64,000 nt of DNA from Xanthoparmelia taractica (Eukaryota; Ascomycota; Lecanoromycetes; Lecanorales; Parmeliaceae). A program made the position numbers and the translations under genes. Position 1 is the stretch's first letter. Every line of letters starts with the position of its first letter. Location: contig JANQBS010000047.1 in NCBI GenBank assembly GCA_033085395.1, positions 124,001 through 188,000 of the forward strand, given 5' to 3'. Below the pieces are notes generated by a model. The model ran no database searches. It worked only from the letters and a program-made list of their open reading frames with translations, and had not been told where the DNA came from. This document shows, piece by piece, positions 13,815-23,812 of this stretch.

Positions 13815-13909
13815 GTGACGCCCGTCCCTCAAGAAGGGTGGGTTTCGACTTGGGTGACAGCAAAGATGAGCCTCGAAGCTTGTTTGGCGGAAGTGCTGCC
13901 ATCTCCTAG

Positions 13910-15093
13910 AGCCGGGCTGGTTCGAATGAGTTGATAAGATCTCATGTTTGATGAGCATGGTCATTGGCGTTCGAAGTGGCATAATTTGTTGTTCAAGTGA
14001 TACCCAGGGAGGTTCGTATTGTAAGATACGACAGGCGATCTGTCATTGTACTACAGAATAGAAAGCTATGAAGATGGAGTTATCCTACGATTCCGGTATG
14101 CTATCCTTGAGAGGCTTATTTGACTGGAGAAACGTGCTCATGATAACTGGAAGCCTTGTGCTTGGTGTCACGACTGCTATAGAATAGACCTGGCAACTCT
14201 GCACCCAAGATCGAAGCATTGCCAAAGCATAAAGGGCTCTTTTCTCAAAAACTGCTCCTATCAGCCCAAGAAATGTAATCATACGCCAGCAAAAGCTTCC
14301 ACTAGCCGCCCCCCCCCCCAATTCCCCTTTCCCCACTTCCCTCCTCCTCTTCCATCTTCCTCTTCCATCTTCTTCTTCTTCCTCCTCTCCTCCACCGCCT
14401 CAATTCCCCCATTCATGAAAACCCCTTATTTCCTCGTAAATATACCTACCCTCTTGGCTCGTCGTGTCAAAAATTGCCTTTGGGATAGATGCTTATGGAA
14501 AGGAAGGAGGGAAAGGAGGGGAGGGAGAGGGGAGAGGTGGAAGTAGTTTTTGTTTGGTGGGAAGGGAAAGGGGGAGGGAGAGGGAGAGGGAAATGGGTGA
14601 GCAAAGCCGGGTGGGGGAGAAGTTGGCTCGTTCTGGCGGGAAGACGGAATGTGGTGCGTAGCGTATTTCGGCCGCTGTGGTTGATGAACGAATGGATGGA
14701 TGGATGTCTGACCTTGTTCTCATTCATATCAATCGTGTACGGTGCGGTATAGATCCCTCAGTGGTGAACACATAATGAATCTGCCGGAATGGGAAGACTG
14801 ACGGATACCTCCGTTCCTCTTGACTGATTGTCCTGTGGCGCAGAGGGAGGGGCCGTGATTTTGTTTTAACTTCTGTCATTGGGGGCGCAGAAGAAGAGAG
14901 GACATGCAAGGACTAGATAAGCGATATAGAGCAAGGGGATACCGAAATGGAAATTGAAGGAAAGGATTGGAGCATGGCGTTAGTGAACGATGTTAAAAGT
15001 AAATGCATAATGATATTCGACCTGACAACCCTCTGTCACGGTCTTAATGCCCAAACGCCAAAATCGCTATGTACACACTGCTTCTTGGAAGAA
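13910..15093. other. convergent intergenic region with pyrimidine and purine tracts
   Basis: It separates the 3' ends of the SNF2 and nuo51 genes. It contains a C10 run and a ~110-nt CT-rich tract (about 14308-14410), then a ~110-nt GA-rich tract (about 14495-14605), and GGAT repeats near 14693. Frames here are low-complexity and not credible genes. Confidence 0.6.
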
Positions 15094-16814
15094 TTACTGG
15101 CCGGGAGAAATGAGCACGCCCTGTTTCTGGGCGTCGTGAGCCCATCCGCCTGCTCTTGCTTCACCGCCGTGCTTCTCGGCATACCCTTTGATTCGTTGCT
15201 CTAGCTCGGGTCTGAAGTGTCGTACTAGGCCTTGTAGTGGCCATGCGAAAGCTTCGCCAAGCGCTGGGAGCAGTATTAGTATGCACTTGATTTGAGTAAA
15301 CAATAGAGTGTTGGGAAAAAATACCGCAAATAGTGTGTCCCTCAACCTGCTTCGTCAATTCTTGCAGCATGTCAATCTCCCTTGCTCTTGCTTGCCCGGC
15401 CTCGAATCTCTTCATGATTTGCTCTGTCCACTTGCTGCCCTCTCTGCAAGGCGTACATTGTCCGCAACTCTCGTGTTTGTAGAACGAAGCCAATCTCGAT
15501 ATAGCTCGTACAACGTCCGCACTCTTATCCATTACAATGACTGCTGCCGTGCCTAACCCTGACTGGCTGTCCTTGAGGGCATCAAAGTCCATTAATTGTT
15601 CATCGCAGGTTGTCTTGGGGAGAATGGGCGTGGAAGAACCGCCAGGTATTATGGCTTTTAGATTGTCCCAGCCACCTCGGACGCCGCCGGAGTGCTTATC
15701 GATGAGCTCCCTCAACGGAATTGACATTTCTTCTTCGACTGTGCAGGGGTTGTTGACGTGGCCAGAGATGCAGAAGAGCTTCGTACCAGAGTTACGGTCG
15801 CGTCCGAAAGAGTTGAACCAATTGGCGCCACGGCGTACGATTGTCGGAGCGACAGCAATAGTTTCGACGTTGGCAACGGTGGAAGGGCAGCCAAAGAGAC
15901 CGACAGAGGCTGGGAACGGAGGCTTCAGGCGAGGCTTGCCAGGTTTGCCTTCCAGCGACTCAATCAGAGAAGTCTCCTCCCCACAAACGTAGGCGCCCAT
16001 TCCCCGATGGATATACACGTCGAAGTCGTAGCCACTGCCACATGCATTCTTTCCAATCAAGCCTGCTTTATAGGCTTCCTGGATTGCACGCTGGAGTACT
16101 GTTGCCTCGTGGTAGAACTCCCCTCGAATGTAAATGTAGGCTGCGCTAGTATTCATTGCTCGACCGGCGACTAAGCATCCTTCAATGAGCTTATGTGGAT
16201 CTTTCCGCATGATTTCTCGGTCTTTGCAAGTTCCCGGTTCGCCCTCATCGGCGTTGACGACGAGGTAGCGAGGTTTGGTGTCTTTATCCCAGTCCTTGAA
16301 GTTCATAAAAGACTATAGCAGTCAGTATGAGTTTTATATCTGATTTGATAGTCGTAGTATCCATCCATACCCATTTCATGCCGGACGGAAATCCAGCGCC
16401 ACCTCGACCTCGAAGGCCAGAGGCTTTAATTTCAGAGATGATCTATGATGCCTCGGATTAGCGTTTGCATTGACAGACCAGATGTCTATGGCGACGAACC
16501 CAGTCATGGCCTTTCAGTATTATCTCCTTCGTCTTGTACCAGTCGCCGTACTTCATCGCACTCTTCAGATCGGCGCCATGATGCCCGTAAAGATTCTGGA
16601 ATATCCTGTCCTGGTCCTTCAGTCCACCAAAGTGTGTCCTCTTGGGCGGTTGTGCCGGTCCATCTTGTACAGTAGCTAAGCCACGACTATGCTGTGGTTT
16701 CCGTGTAGGAGTGGATCCACTGAATCGGGAGGCGGGAGAGATTGAAGGGTGGACGCGCTGACAGCGAAGACCGACGGGCTTAGGTGTTGCAGCCCGCGAT
16801 GTGATCATTTTCAT
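15094..16814 (-). CDS. nuo51: NADH:ubiquinone oxidoreductase 51-kDa subunit (NDUFV1)
   Basis: Model: complement(join(15094..15263,15325..16312,16371..16442,16500..16814)), 514 aa. This is the flavoprotein subunit of mitochondrial complex I, which binds FMN and NADH and passes electrons into the Fe-S chain. A 72-nt second exon carries the glycine-rich GRGGAGFPSGMKW nucleotide-binding loop. ADEGEPGTCKDRE and ACGSGYDFDVYIHRGMGAY are family signatures. The 4Fe-4S ligands are CGQCTPC and the Cys of HTIC, the latter completed across the last intron (ICALGEAFAW). The first ~50 residues are basic and serine-rich, as expected of a mitochondrial presequence; the second Met (16808) is an alternative start. 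It is divergent to the cyclin gene. Confidence 0.96.
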
Positions 16815-17045
16815 GGTTATAAGAGAAAGACAAAAGGTGAGAAATCGTTGTCGATCTGAAGTGGCCAAAGACTCGCGGGGACAAAGTAAAGTAAACGAGG
16901 TCATCGACGGAGATAAGCGAGTTTTGATTGGCCGACAATAGATCTTACTTCGTAGGCGACTTTTCTTCCCCCCTAACTAGTTCTGCTACTTCTACTATGT
17001 TCGACTCATACTAGACCCTGTCAAAGAACAGACCTCCATACGAAT
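16815..17045. promoter_or_regulatory. shared divergent promoter, nuo51 and cyclin
   Basis: A 231-nt spacer between two divergent start codons must hold both promoters. No TATA box or strong motif stands out. Confidence 0.5.
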
Positions 17046-17969
17046 ATGCCTATACCAAGAGATTCGACAAGCTTCACGGACACAATGGCAGATATCCTCC
17101 GACTGTAAGAAGATCATCCCCTGAGAGTTTAGACCCATTTCGGCTGACGCCCAATTATTGAGACCTGATGAAACCCTAGCCATGTCCTACGTCTATCTCA
17201 ATAGATACCAGCGGTTTCAAAGATCCTCAACATCACCAGATCCTCTAGACTCGTATGTCTGTCTCCCGCCAATTCCGTCCTCGCTCGATCTCTATGACCA
17301 CTGACAAAGACCCGACCTCCTCAAGACATTGGCCTTAGCGTGCCTCTCCCTTGCAGCTAAGTCGACAGAAAGCCCGCGAAGGATGCGAGAAATACTCTTT
17401 CCGGCCCACCATCTGCTTCACCAGCAGAGTGGAGCCTCTTCAGACCCTAACAATGAACCCTTGGTAGTCCCATCTACAAGATATGATTCTCTTCGCGAAA
17501 CACTTGTTCAAGCGGAGCTCATGCTCTTGCGGATACTGGGCTTCGAATTACGCATTCCGCTGCCTCTGGACTACCTGCCACGTTATCTCGAGCGCGCAAT
17601 GGGGGACGTGGCTGGGGCAAGTGAGGATTATGATTCGTGGGGAAAAGAAGAAAAGGAGGAATATGGGGTGGTGAAGGATGGCATGGACACATCATTGGGA
17701 AGGGCGTGCAGAAGCATGGCTGTCAGCGCGTGAGTGAACAAGGCGTACGTTGGCAAGATAGCTGATGACTACGTCAAAGGTGCAAGAGGTATCAGCTCGC
17801 TAATCTCTTCCCGGCAAGAGCCGTGGCGCTGGGCTGTTTATATGTTGTCATGGAGGAAAGAGGCTTAAGGACGGCCCAGGCGGGAAAAGAATGGGTAGAG
17901 GAGATTGCGAGCCGCAAAGTAGATTATGAAGATTTCGAGGAAGTGGTGGAAGCGTTGAAAAGTAAATAG
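17046..17969 (+). CDS. cyclin-box protein
   Basis: Model: join(17046..17104,17163..17252,17310..17729,17780..17969), 252 aa. The spliced product runs ADILRLPDETLAMSYVYLNRY, then DLLKTLALACLSLAAKSTESPRR and ELMLLRILGFELRIPLPLDYL, a cyclin fold like the transcription-type (C/K/L/Q) cyclins rather than B-type. It likely activates a CDK in the nucleus; the partner cannot be read from the sequence. Intron 1 ends in a GAG acceptor, chosen because a GCTGAC branch point sits just upstream and the join restores the cyclin helix; the nearer TAG would leave a 28-nt intron. ATG 17085 is an alternative start. Second cyclin lobe: YQLANLFPARAVALGCLYVV. Confidence 0.82.
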
Positions 17970-18599
17970 GAATGGATCACATGTAACCAACAGAGGGAAC
18001 GTAGCTGCCAGCAAATCTGCCTCATGCCTTAAGATGCGTACTCGTACAAGTATGCCAGCCCTAACACGCTTTTGCGGCAGGAAAGCCTCGGCAATTAATG
18101 AGTCCTGGTAAAAAAGTACCTACCCACGCTAACGTATTACTGTACAACCACTCTTACAACCACTCTTACAACCACTCTTGGTTATAATGCTACTCATCAT
18201 TTATATCTCATGTCTTGAATGCCTTAACGGACATATGCATTATTTGCTTCTCACTTAATCTATCTACCCCTGACCCGGCAAACGTCCTTTGATACATGGC
18301 GCAGCTTAAGGTAGGTACCCATGCTCCCGAGGTCCTGTTTCGGTCCTTACCATTGCGTATATCAACCTGATCAATCTGTTATATTTTGGTTCTACACATG
18401 CACTGTATGATAATAATAAGAATATACGACTGATGAAGTTCCAATTCAGCAACATGCCCGGCAATTCTTACTTCACTTTCTTTCTCCACCATTCTGTCAT
18501 CTATCAAGCCAATAGCCAAGTCAGAGACTTGATCATCCACCTCCGACCCCCAAGGGAACCAGGGACCCGAGCGGTGCAAAGTTCGTTCTACTGCCTGCT
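17970..18599. other. spacer with a small tandem repeat
   Basis: No gene recognised. It holds the cyclin 3' end, a 12-nt tandem repeat (18144-18179), and AT-rich DNA before the GDSL gene. Confidence 0.5.
18144..18179. repeat. 12-nt tandem repeat, three perfect copies
   Basis: ACAACCACTCTT occurs three times head to tail. It is intergenic; function unknown. Confidence 0.95.
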
Positions 18600-20009
18600 A
18601 TGGTCTTCAACTTTTCAATTCCATCTGCCCACCATCAGACTCCTTCTAAGCTGATTATGCGATCAACAACTCTTGCAGCCGCCGTTGTCGTCAGCATAAG
18701 CAGCATTCTCTATCTCACACGTTTCTATCCCAGCCACTCCGTTAGGACAAAAATGGGGCAACTACTCCCTGGTATAGCTGTCAAGACAGAGATCAAGCTA
18801 CACTGGAACGATTCCCCTCGCCGATTGATCGTCTTTGGAGACTCTTGGAGCGACAACGGTCAATACCCTATCCATCCACCATCGCCCGAGCAGCTGCCCA
18901 TACGAGACGATGCGCAAGGCAAGGTTTGGACAGATTGGCTTTGCTCAAGTGTGGGTCTCTCTGAGTGCTCCGGTCAGTTGTTTGCTGACAGATGTTCAGA
19001 TCTCGTGTACCCATCATGATAATTTCGCAAGGTCGCTACCTTACGCGTGGGACAGTGGATACAGTGGTGCAGTCGTCGAAAGCGATTTACTCAATAGCAC
19101 CGTGTCGAATACTGCATTATCCAACAACACCTCACTCACAGACATCGAATTAGCCGAGCCGCTCGCAGATTTGGAGATGCAAGTACAGCACTGGTTAACA
19201 TTTGAGAAGAAGCAGTATGCCAACAGCCGAGTAAGCGCGGTTGAACGACGTGGAACGGTCTTTGTCGTGTGGTTCTCATTATGGGACTTGTGGTATCATT
19301 CCAAAAATCCCCTTGCAGAAGCTGAAGCCGCTGTAACAAAAACCATGGATGCGCTCTTCGATCAAATCGAGGTCATAGCGGAGAATTGGCCTTCAAAGCT
19401 GAAGATTATCATACCCGAAGCCATCGATACCACGTTTCTACCAGGTTGGCATACCATGAGGACTGGCCCTCGGGGCTCAGATCCCCATGGCGAACACCAG
19501 AGAAATGCTATCCTTCTGGTCGCGCAGTGGAATCGGGCGCTGGATATGAGGGCTGTCAGGTGGAGAAGGGGCTCAATGTACATCTATAGCACCAATGAAT
19601 GGTTACTTGACCAATTGCGTGAGCAACAGCTATCCACTGCACATCTGAGGGATGCCAATGGAATGGGCGCCAACCAATCTCCCTGGAGTAACGTGCGTTC
19701 TGGCTGTGTCGCATCAAGTTACAAAGCCTACGATGTGCTCGGAGAGGATCCGACTGCGGGTCGCTGCTCTGACCCGGCCACATACCTCTTCTGGTTGGTT
19801 CACCTACCACGATTCTGGTGTAGCCCTGCTAACGCTCATTCAGGGACGACATGCACTTGGGGCCCGAGGCTATGAAAATGTTAGGACAAGGCATCGCTCA
19901 AGATATCGCTACGAATCATGCCACTTCTTGGTTTGCCCACGAGGTAGAGGAGTCTTATGAACAAAGTCCGCTACCTCAGGATGCTCGTCCTGAAGTTCAG
20001 CCGACGTAA
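18600..20009 (+). CDS. membrane-anchored GDSL/SGNH hydrolase
   Basis: Model: join(18600..18950,19000..19793,19844..20009), 436 aa (417 if ATG 18657 is used, where the hydrophobic TTLAAAVVVSISSILYL begins at once). Block I is VFGDSWSDNG (catalytic Ser in GDSW); the Asp/His block is DDMHLGPEA, whose DDMH is created only by splicing intron 2 (19794-19843). The N-terminal hydrophobic stretch suggests a signal anchor, so the enzyme is probably lumenal or secreted. Three NxS/T sites lie in a row in the segment LLNSTVSNTALSNNTS. It is likely an esterase or lipase acting on an ester or acetyl group; the substrate cannot be inferred. Both introns have CTRAC branch points (GCTGAC, GCTAAC). Confidence 0.82.
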
Positions 20010-20546
20010 TAATAAACAATATACAAAGCGGTGGCAAGTGGGAATGCCATACGCAACGGCTCTGACTTCAAAGATATTTCAATTTCGAAAGGGGGTTTGG
20101 ACGAAAGCGTATATATCGCATAAATGATACCCAGTATATTTACATGAAAATATGATGGAGCTAGCCAATGATTGTTTGCTTAATACGCCCGCCTGCGTAC
20201 ATTCTTTGTCGCATTCTTGCATTTCCTTGGTAGGAATGTCTCATCAGGCCTACTTCCGTGTCCGGCAGAGACAATGAACAAAGAAAACGGCTTCAGACTC
20301 ACCAAAATCTCCGCAACCGATCACTAGAGGCGCAAGGCAATCAAGACTAGTTTCTCTAAGAGACAAGGTATCAAAGACGCTATGACGAGGCCGCTGAAAT
20401 GGATGATACAGAGCAGACAAAGAGACCTCTTTCGCTCTACATTCCACTCCCTTTTTCACAAGCCTCATACATGATTGCAGACTTGCACCGTCAGCGTCAA
20501 AGCATTCTATCATCAATTCGTTATCAATGTCAATGTGCCTTTTCAA
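20010..20546. other. spacer and HMG-gene promoter
   Basis: No coding signal beyond short frames. The HMG-gene frame is open upstream of 20547 but lacks an ATG. Confidence 0.45.
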
Positions 20547-23006
20547 ATGTCCTTCCATCGAGTACTGCCTCTACTCCCAGCTCTCTCCGACCAAGCACTC
20601 AGAGATCGATGGGCCATCCAACCAGACACCCTTATAAGCTCCAAGATCATGCCCGACGAGACTACCAAAGCTGCAGCGAGTGAAAACAGATCTCCCATCC
20701 CTGCTCCTAGGAGCTTTTCTACCCCACCAGAGGAAGGCGTTCAGAAATCACCTGGCGAAGAGTCATTAGAGGACTACGAATCACCAAAGCACCGTACCCA
20801 TTCCTTATCTCAAGCAGCTAGGACCGGCAATCGCCTTTCCATAGCAGATCCGCTGTCGCTTCCAAGGAAAAGTGTGATAGACAAGTGGCAAGAAAACTCA
20901 CCGAGCTCGATCTGTCTCTGTCAGCCGGATCCAAAAGTTCCACGACCAAGAAACGGTACTTGCACCTTATTCCTACATGCTTCCTGATCACTGCCTTCCT
21001 ATTACCCAAGACTCTTCTTCACTATTGCCATTCATTTGATTTTACTTCTTTTCTAACACTCCCTTTTGCAGCTTTTATCCTGTACCGCCAACACCACCAA
21101 CAGGCCGTAGTCGCACAGAATCCAGGTCTCGCAAATCCTGAGATCTCGAAGATCATTGGTGACCACTGGAGGAACTCATCGACAGAGGTTAAGGAGCATT
21201 GGAAGGCCCTAGCCGAAGTGAGAGAATGGCTTGTCCCAAATACTGTGCACATGATGCTGATATTAGTGGAATCAGGAAGAGAAACTCCGCCATCAGAAGC
21301 AATACCCTGACTACAGATATCAGCCTCGGCGTAGCATCCGTAACAGCTCCGTCTCCGGTCCCGCAGCAATCTCTGGTGATAGCGACGAACGCAGGTGCCA
21401 GAAGTGTGGTGGCCGCAGCATCGCCGCCTCAAGCATGATATCTGGTCAAGGGTTTTCGAATCTAGCGACGCCATACTCCCCAAATCAACCTCCAAACTCC
21501 GCCACGAGCGCCGGCCGCTTCATGCGTGATCTAGGTAGCCCTCCTACCAGCAATCCTATTGGCAATCTTCCGCCGGGATACCGCCATCGTCCTTCGTCAG
21601 CCAACGTCGCCTCGCTCACTTTGAGCTCGCCCAGAAACAAACGCCTGGAATCCGGACAGCCCTCACCACGCTTTAAGCGGCCAGAACCAAGCCAGAACTC
21701 CCCGAGAAGCCCGGATCCCAAGCGTCGCCGTATCACCAACGCCTCTTTTGCCCCTGTCCGAGCATCCAACAACCCAACAACGCCCTTCCCCTTCCCTACT
21801 GGCCAGCGACGCCAATCTCTTCCGCGCGCCGACTTCATGGGCCCTAGCATCAACAGCCCCTTCACAATGGGCCCGCCTCCTCGCCCACACAACGCGCAGC
21901 ACCACCCCGAAACCTCCCTCACCCTCGCCCCCTTGCAAAACCCCCAATCCAGCGGCACCATTGGTATCGACACGCAAGCTCAATCCCTCGAAGCCATGGT
22001 CCTCTCCATCCCCACCCTCGGCAAAATCCGCCTCCTCTCCAAAATCTCGCCCCCACTCGCACCCCCGACCCCTACGTCCCCCGCCCGCCCAACCCGCGGC
22101 CTCGTCATCGCCATCGACGCCGCCGACCCGGCCTCCCTAGACGCCCTGACCAGCACCATCGAATCCAACCTTTCTTCCTCCCCTTCCTACCACGTCCGCG
22201 TGTTCCAGACCCCAAAACCACCATCCGACGCCCCTCCATCCTTCCAATCCTACCTCCGCCTCATGGACCAACACCACACCCTCTCCGCGCAAATAATCTC
22301 CCACATCACCGTCAGCCCCTCCCCTTCCCCCTGCGACCCCCTCAACCCAGAGCAAGACACCTTGGACACACCCATGTCCTCCCCCTCCCCCGTATCCCCA
22401 AAGTCGTTCCCCGCACCCAAACGCGCCACCACAAAAACCACCACCGCAGCAGCAACCGCAACCCCGAACTCGGACCCGAACGTGGCGAAACCCGGCATCC
22501 CCATCGCCATTGTGCCGGGCTGGCAAGTGACCTGGAGCGACTGGTTCGCCACGCACGTCGACATCAAAGACGCCTACAGCCCCATGGACCACTGGCAGTG
22601 GGGCGCGACGCTGTGGCGGGGCGCCGTCGGCGCGGACGTGACGGTGGCGGTGCAAAAGGCAGCGGCTATCCCGCACGCCATCGTCGGCGCGGCGGGACAT
22701 GACACGTCGCCTGGGAACAACAACCATACTCATGGTAAGGATAATCATAGTAATAAAGGCGGCGTTGGTGGGGAGGTCAAGGGGGGACACGAGAAGGGCA
22801 GGAATGGTGGTAGTGGTGGGGGGGTCGTGGGTGGGAGTGGGAGTGGGGTTGAGGTTCGATTGGAGGACGCGAGGGCGGTGATTGTGAGGGGGGAGAGGGA
22901 GGGTGGGGTTGGCGAGGGGGGGTTGCGGAGGGTGGGGTTCGAGATTGGGGAGTGGGTGCGCGGGTGGGAGGAGAGGGAGGAGAGGGCGGGGAGGAGGGGG
23001 AGTTAG
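20547..23006 (+). CDS. HMG-box transcription factor (Ste11/Rox1-like box)
   Basis: Model: join(20547..20955,21072..21217,21276..23006), 761 aa. The HMG box is spread over three exons: PKVPRPRN|AFILYRQHHQ, EISKIIGDHWR, then EEKLRHQKQYPDYRYQPRR. It is followed by a CQKCGG element, a proline/serine-rich region, and a conserved-looking C-terminal segment with AIVPGWQVTWSDW and SPMDHWQWGATLWRG. It should be a sequence-specific DNA-binding regulator; Ste11-type HMG proteins control mating and development, but the target pathway here is unknown. Intron 1 is 116 nt. The 3' third is extremely G-rich, encoding Gly/Arg repeats (from about 22780). ATG 20649 is an alternative start. Confidence 0.85.
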
Positions 23007-23812
23007 AGTTTGGTTGGGATGGTGCAAGAGGAAAGGGATGAGAGGAGATTGCGATGGGAGGGGAGGAGAGGGGAGGAGAGGGGAGGAGATGGGGGGGGAA
23101 GGAGAGTGTGAGTTGTGAGGGATAGTGAGTGAGGGCGGTGGAATCCTTTTTTGTAATATCATGTTACATTCTTTAATAGCATAGCGGTTGGTTGGATATG
23201 GGAGCATCGCATGTAGTTGTCCAAGTGCATTACTTTCTATTCTCATTCTATACGGTTTTTCCTCTTTGAATGGCCTCGATAATAGCGCCATCTGTATATG
23301 CACCTCATCTCTACATTTCAGCATCGCTCTCCTCCACCACCTGCATCTCAACATCTCCACCGTCTGCATTTGGTATGAGCTCCTTCCAGCCCAGATAAAA
23401 TAAAATAAGATGGAAATCAAGAAACAAGGTCGAACAATCAAACGCCGGGGATATCATGCTTTCTCTCGTCGCCAAAGGGCAATCCACACGTTTACGCCTG
23501 AACCCATGCACTCGTGTCATCATGCATAGAAGTACATACGGTCGAGGTTTACTCGCTCGACCGGGCCTAGTCTCGAATGCTTCTTCTTGCCCCCCCCCCC
23601 TTCCCCCCAACCACACCCCCCCCCCCGCGGAGGCCGCTGCAGTTTGCATGCTACGTAGCTAGCCAATGAGCGCGGTTTGATTGATGATGGTGAAATAGAT
23701 AGATGGAAGGAAATTTGAGTCCGTCGCGCTGTCTGCTTGGTACCTTGAAGGTAATGTGGGATATTCAGTCATTGCTGTATTATGAACAGTATAGTTTGCG
23801 CCAATCAATAAA
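23007..23812. other. convergent spacer with G- and C-homopolymer tracts
   Basis: It holds the 3' ends of the HMG and UTP5 genes. GGGAGGAGA-type repeats (about 23040-23100) continue the G-rich end of the HMG gene, and two long C runs lie at about 23590-23630. No gene seen. Confidence 0.6.

Noticed and set aside
17105..17132. 28-nt first intron in the cyclin gene
   Set aside because: Too short to splice; the 58-nt alternative with a branch point gives the same frame and a better cyclin-box join.
18144..18179. Regular repeats as a possible CRISPR-like array
   Set aside because: Units are contiguous with no spacers, and the genome is eukaryotic; these are simple tandem repeats.
22137..23441. 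434-codon minus-strand frame
   Set aside because: Antisense to the HMG-box gene; its Pro/His-rich then Gly-rich composition simply mirrors the C- and G-skewed coding strand.
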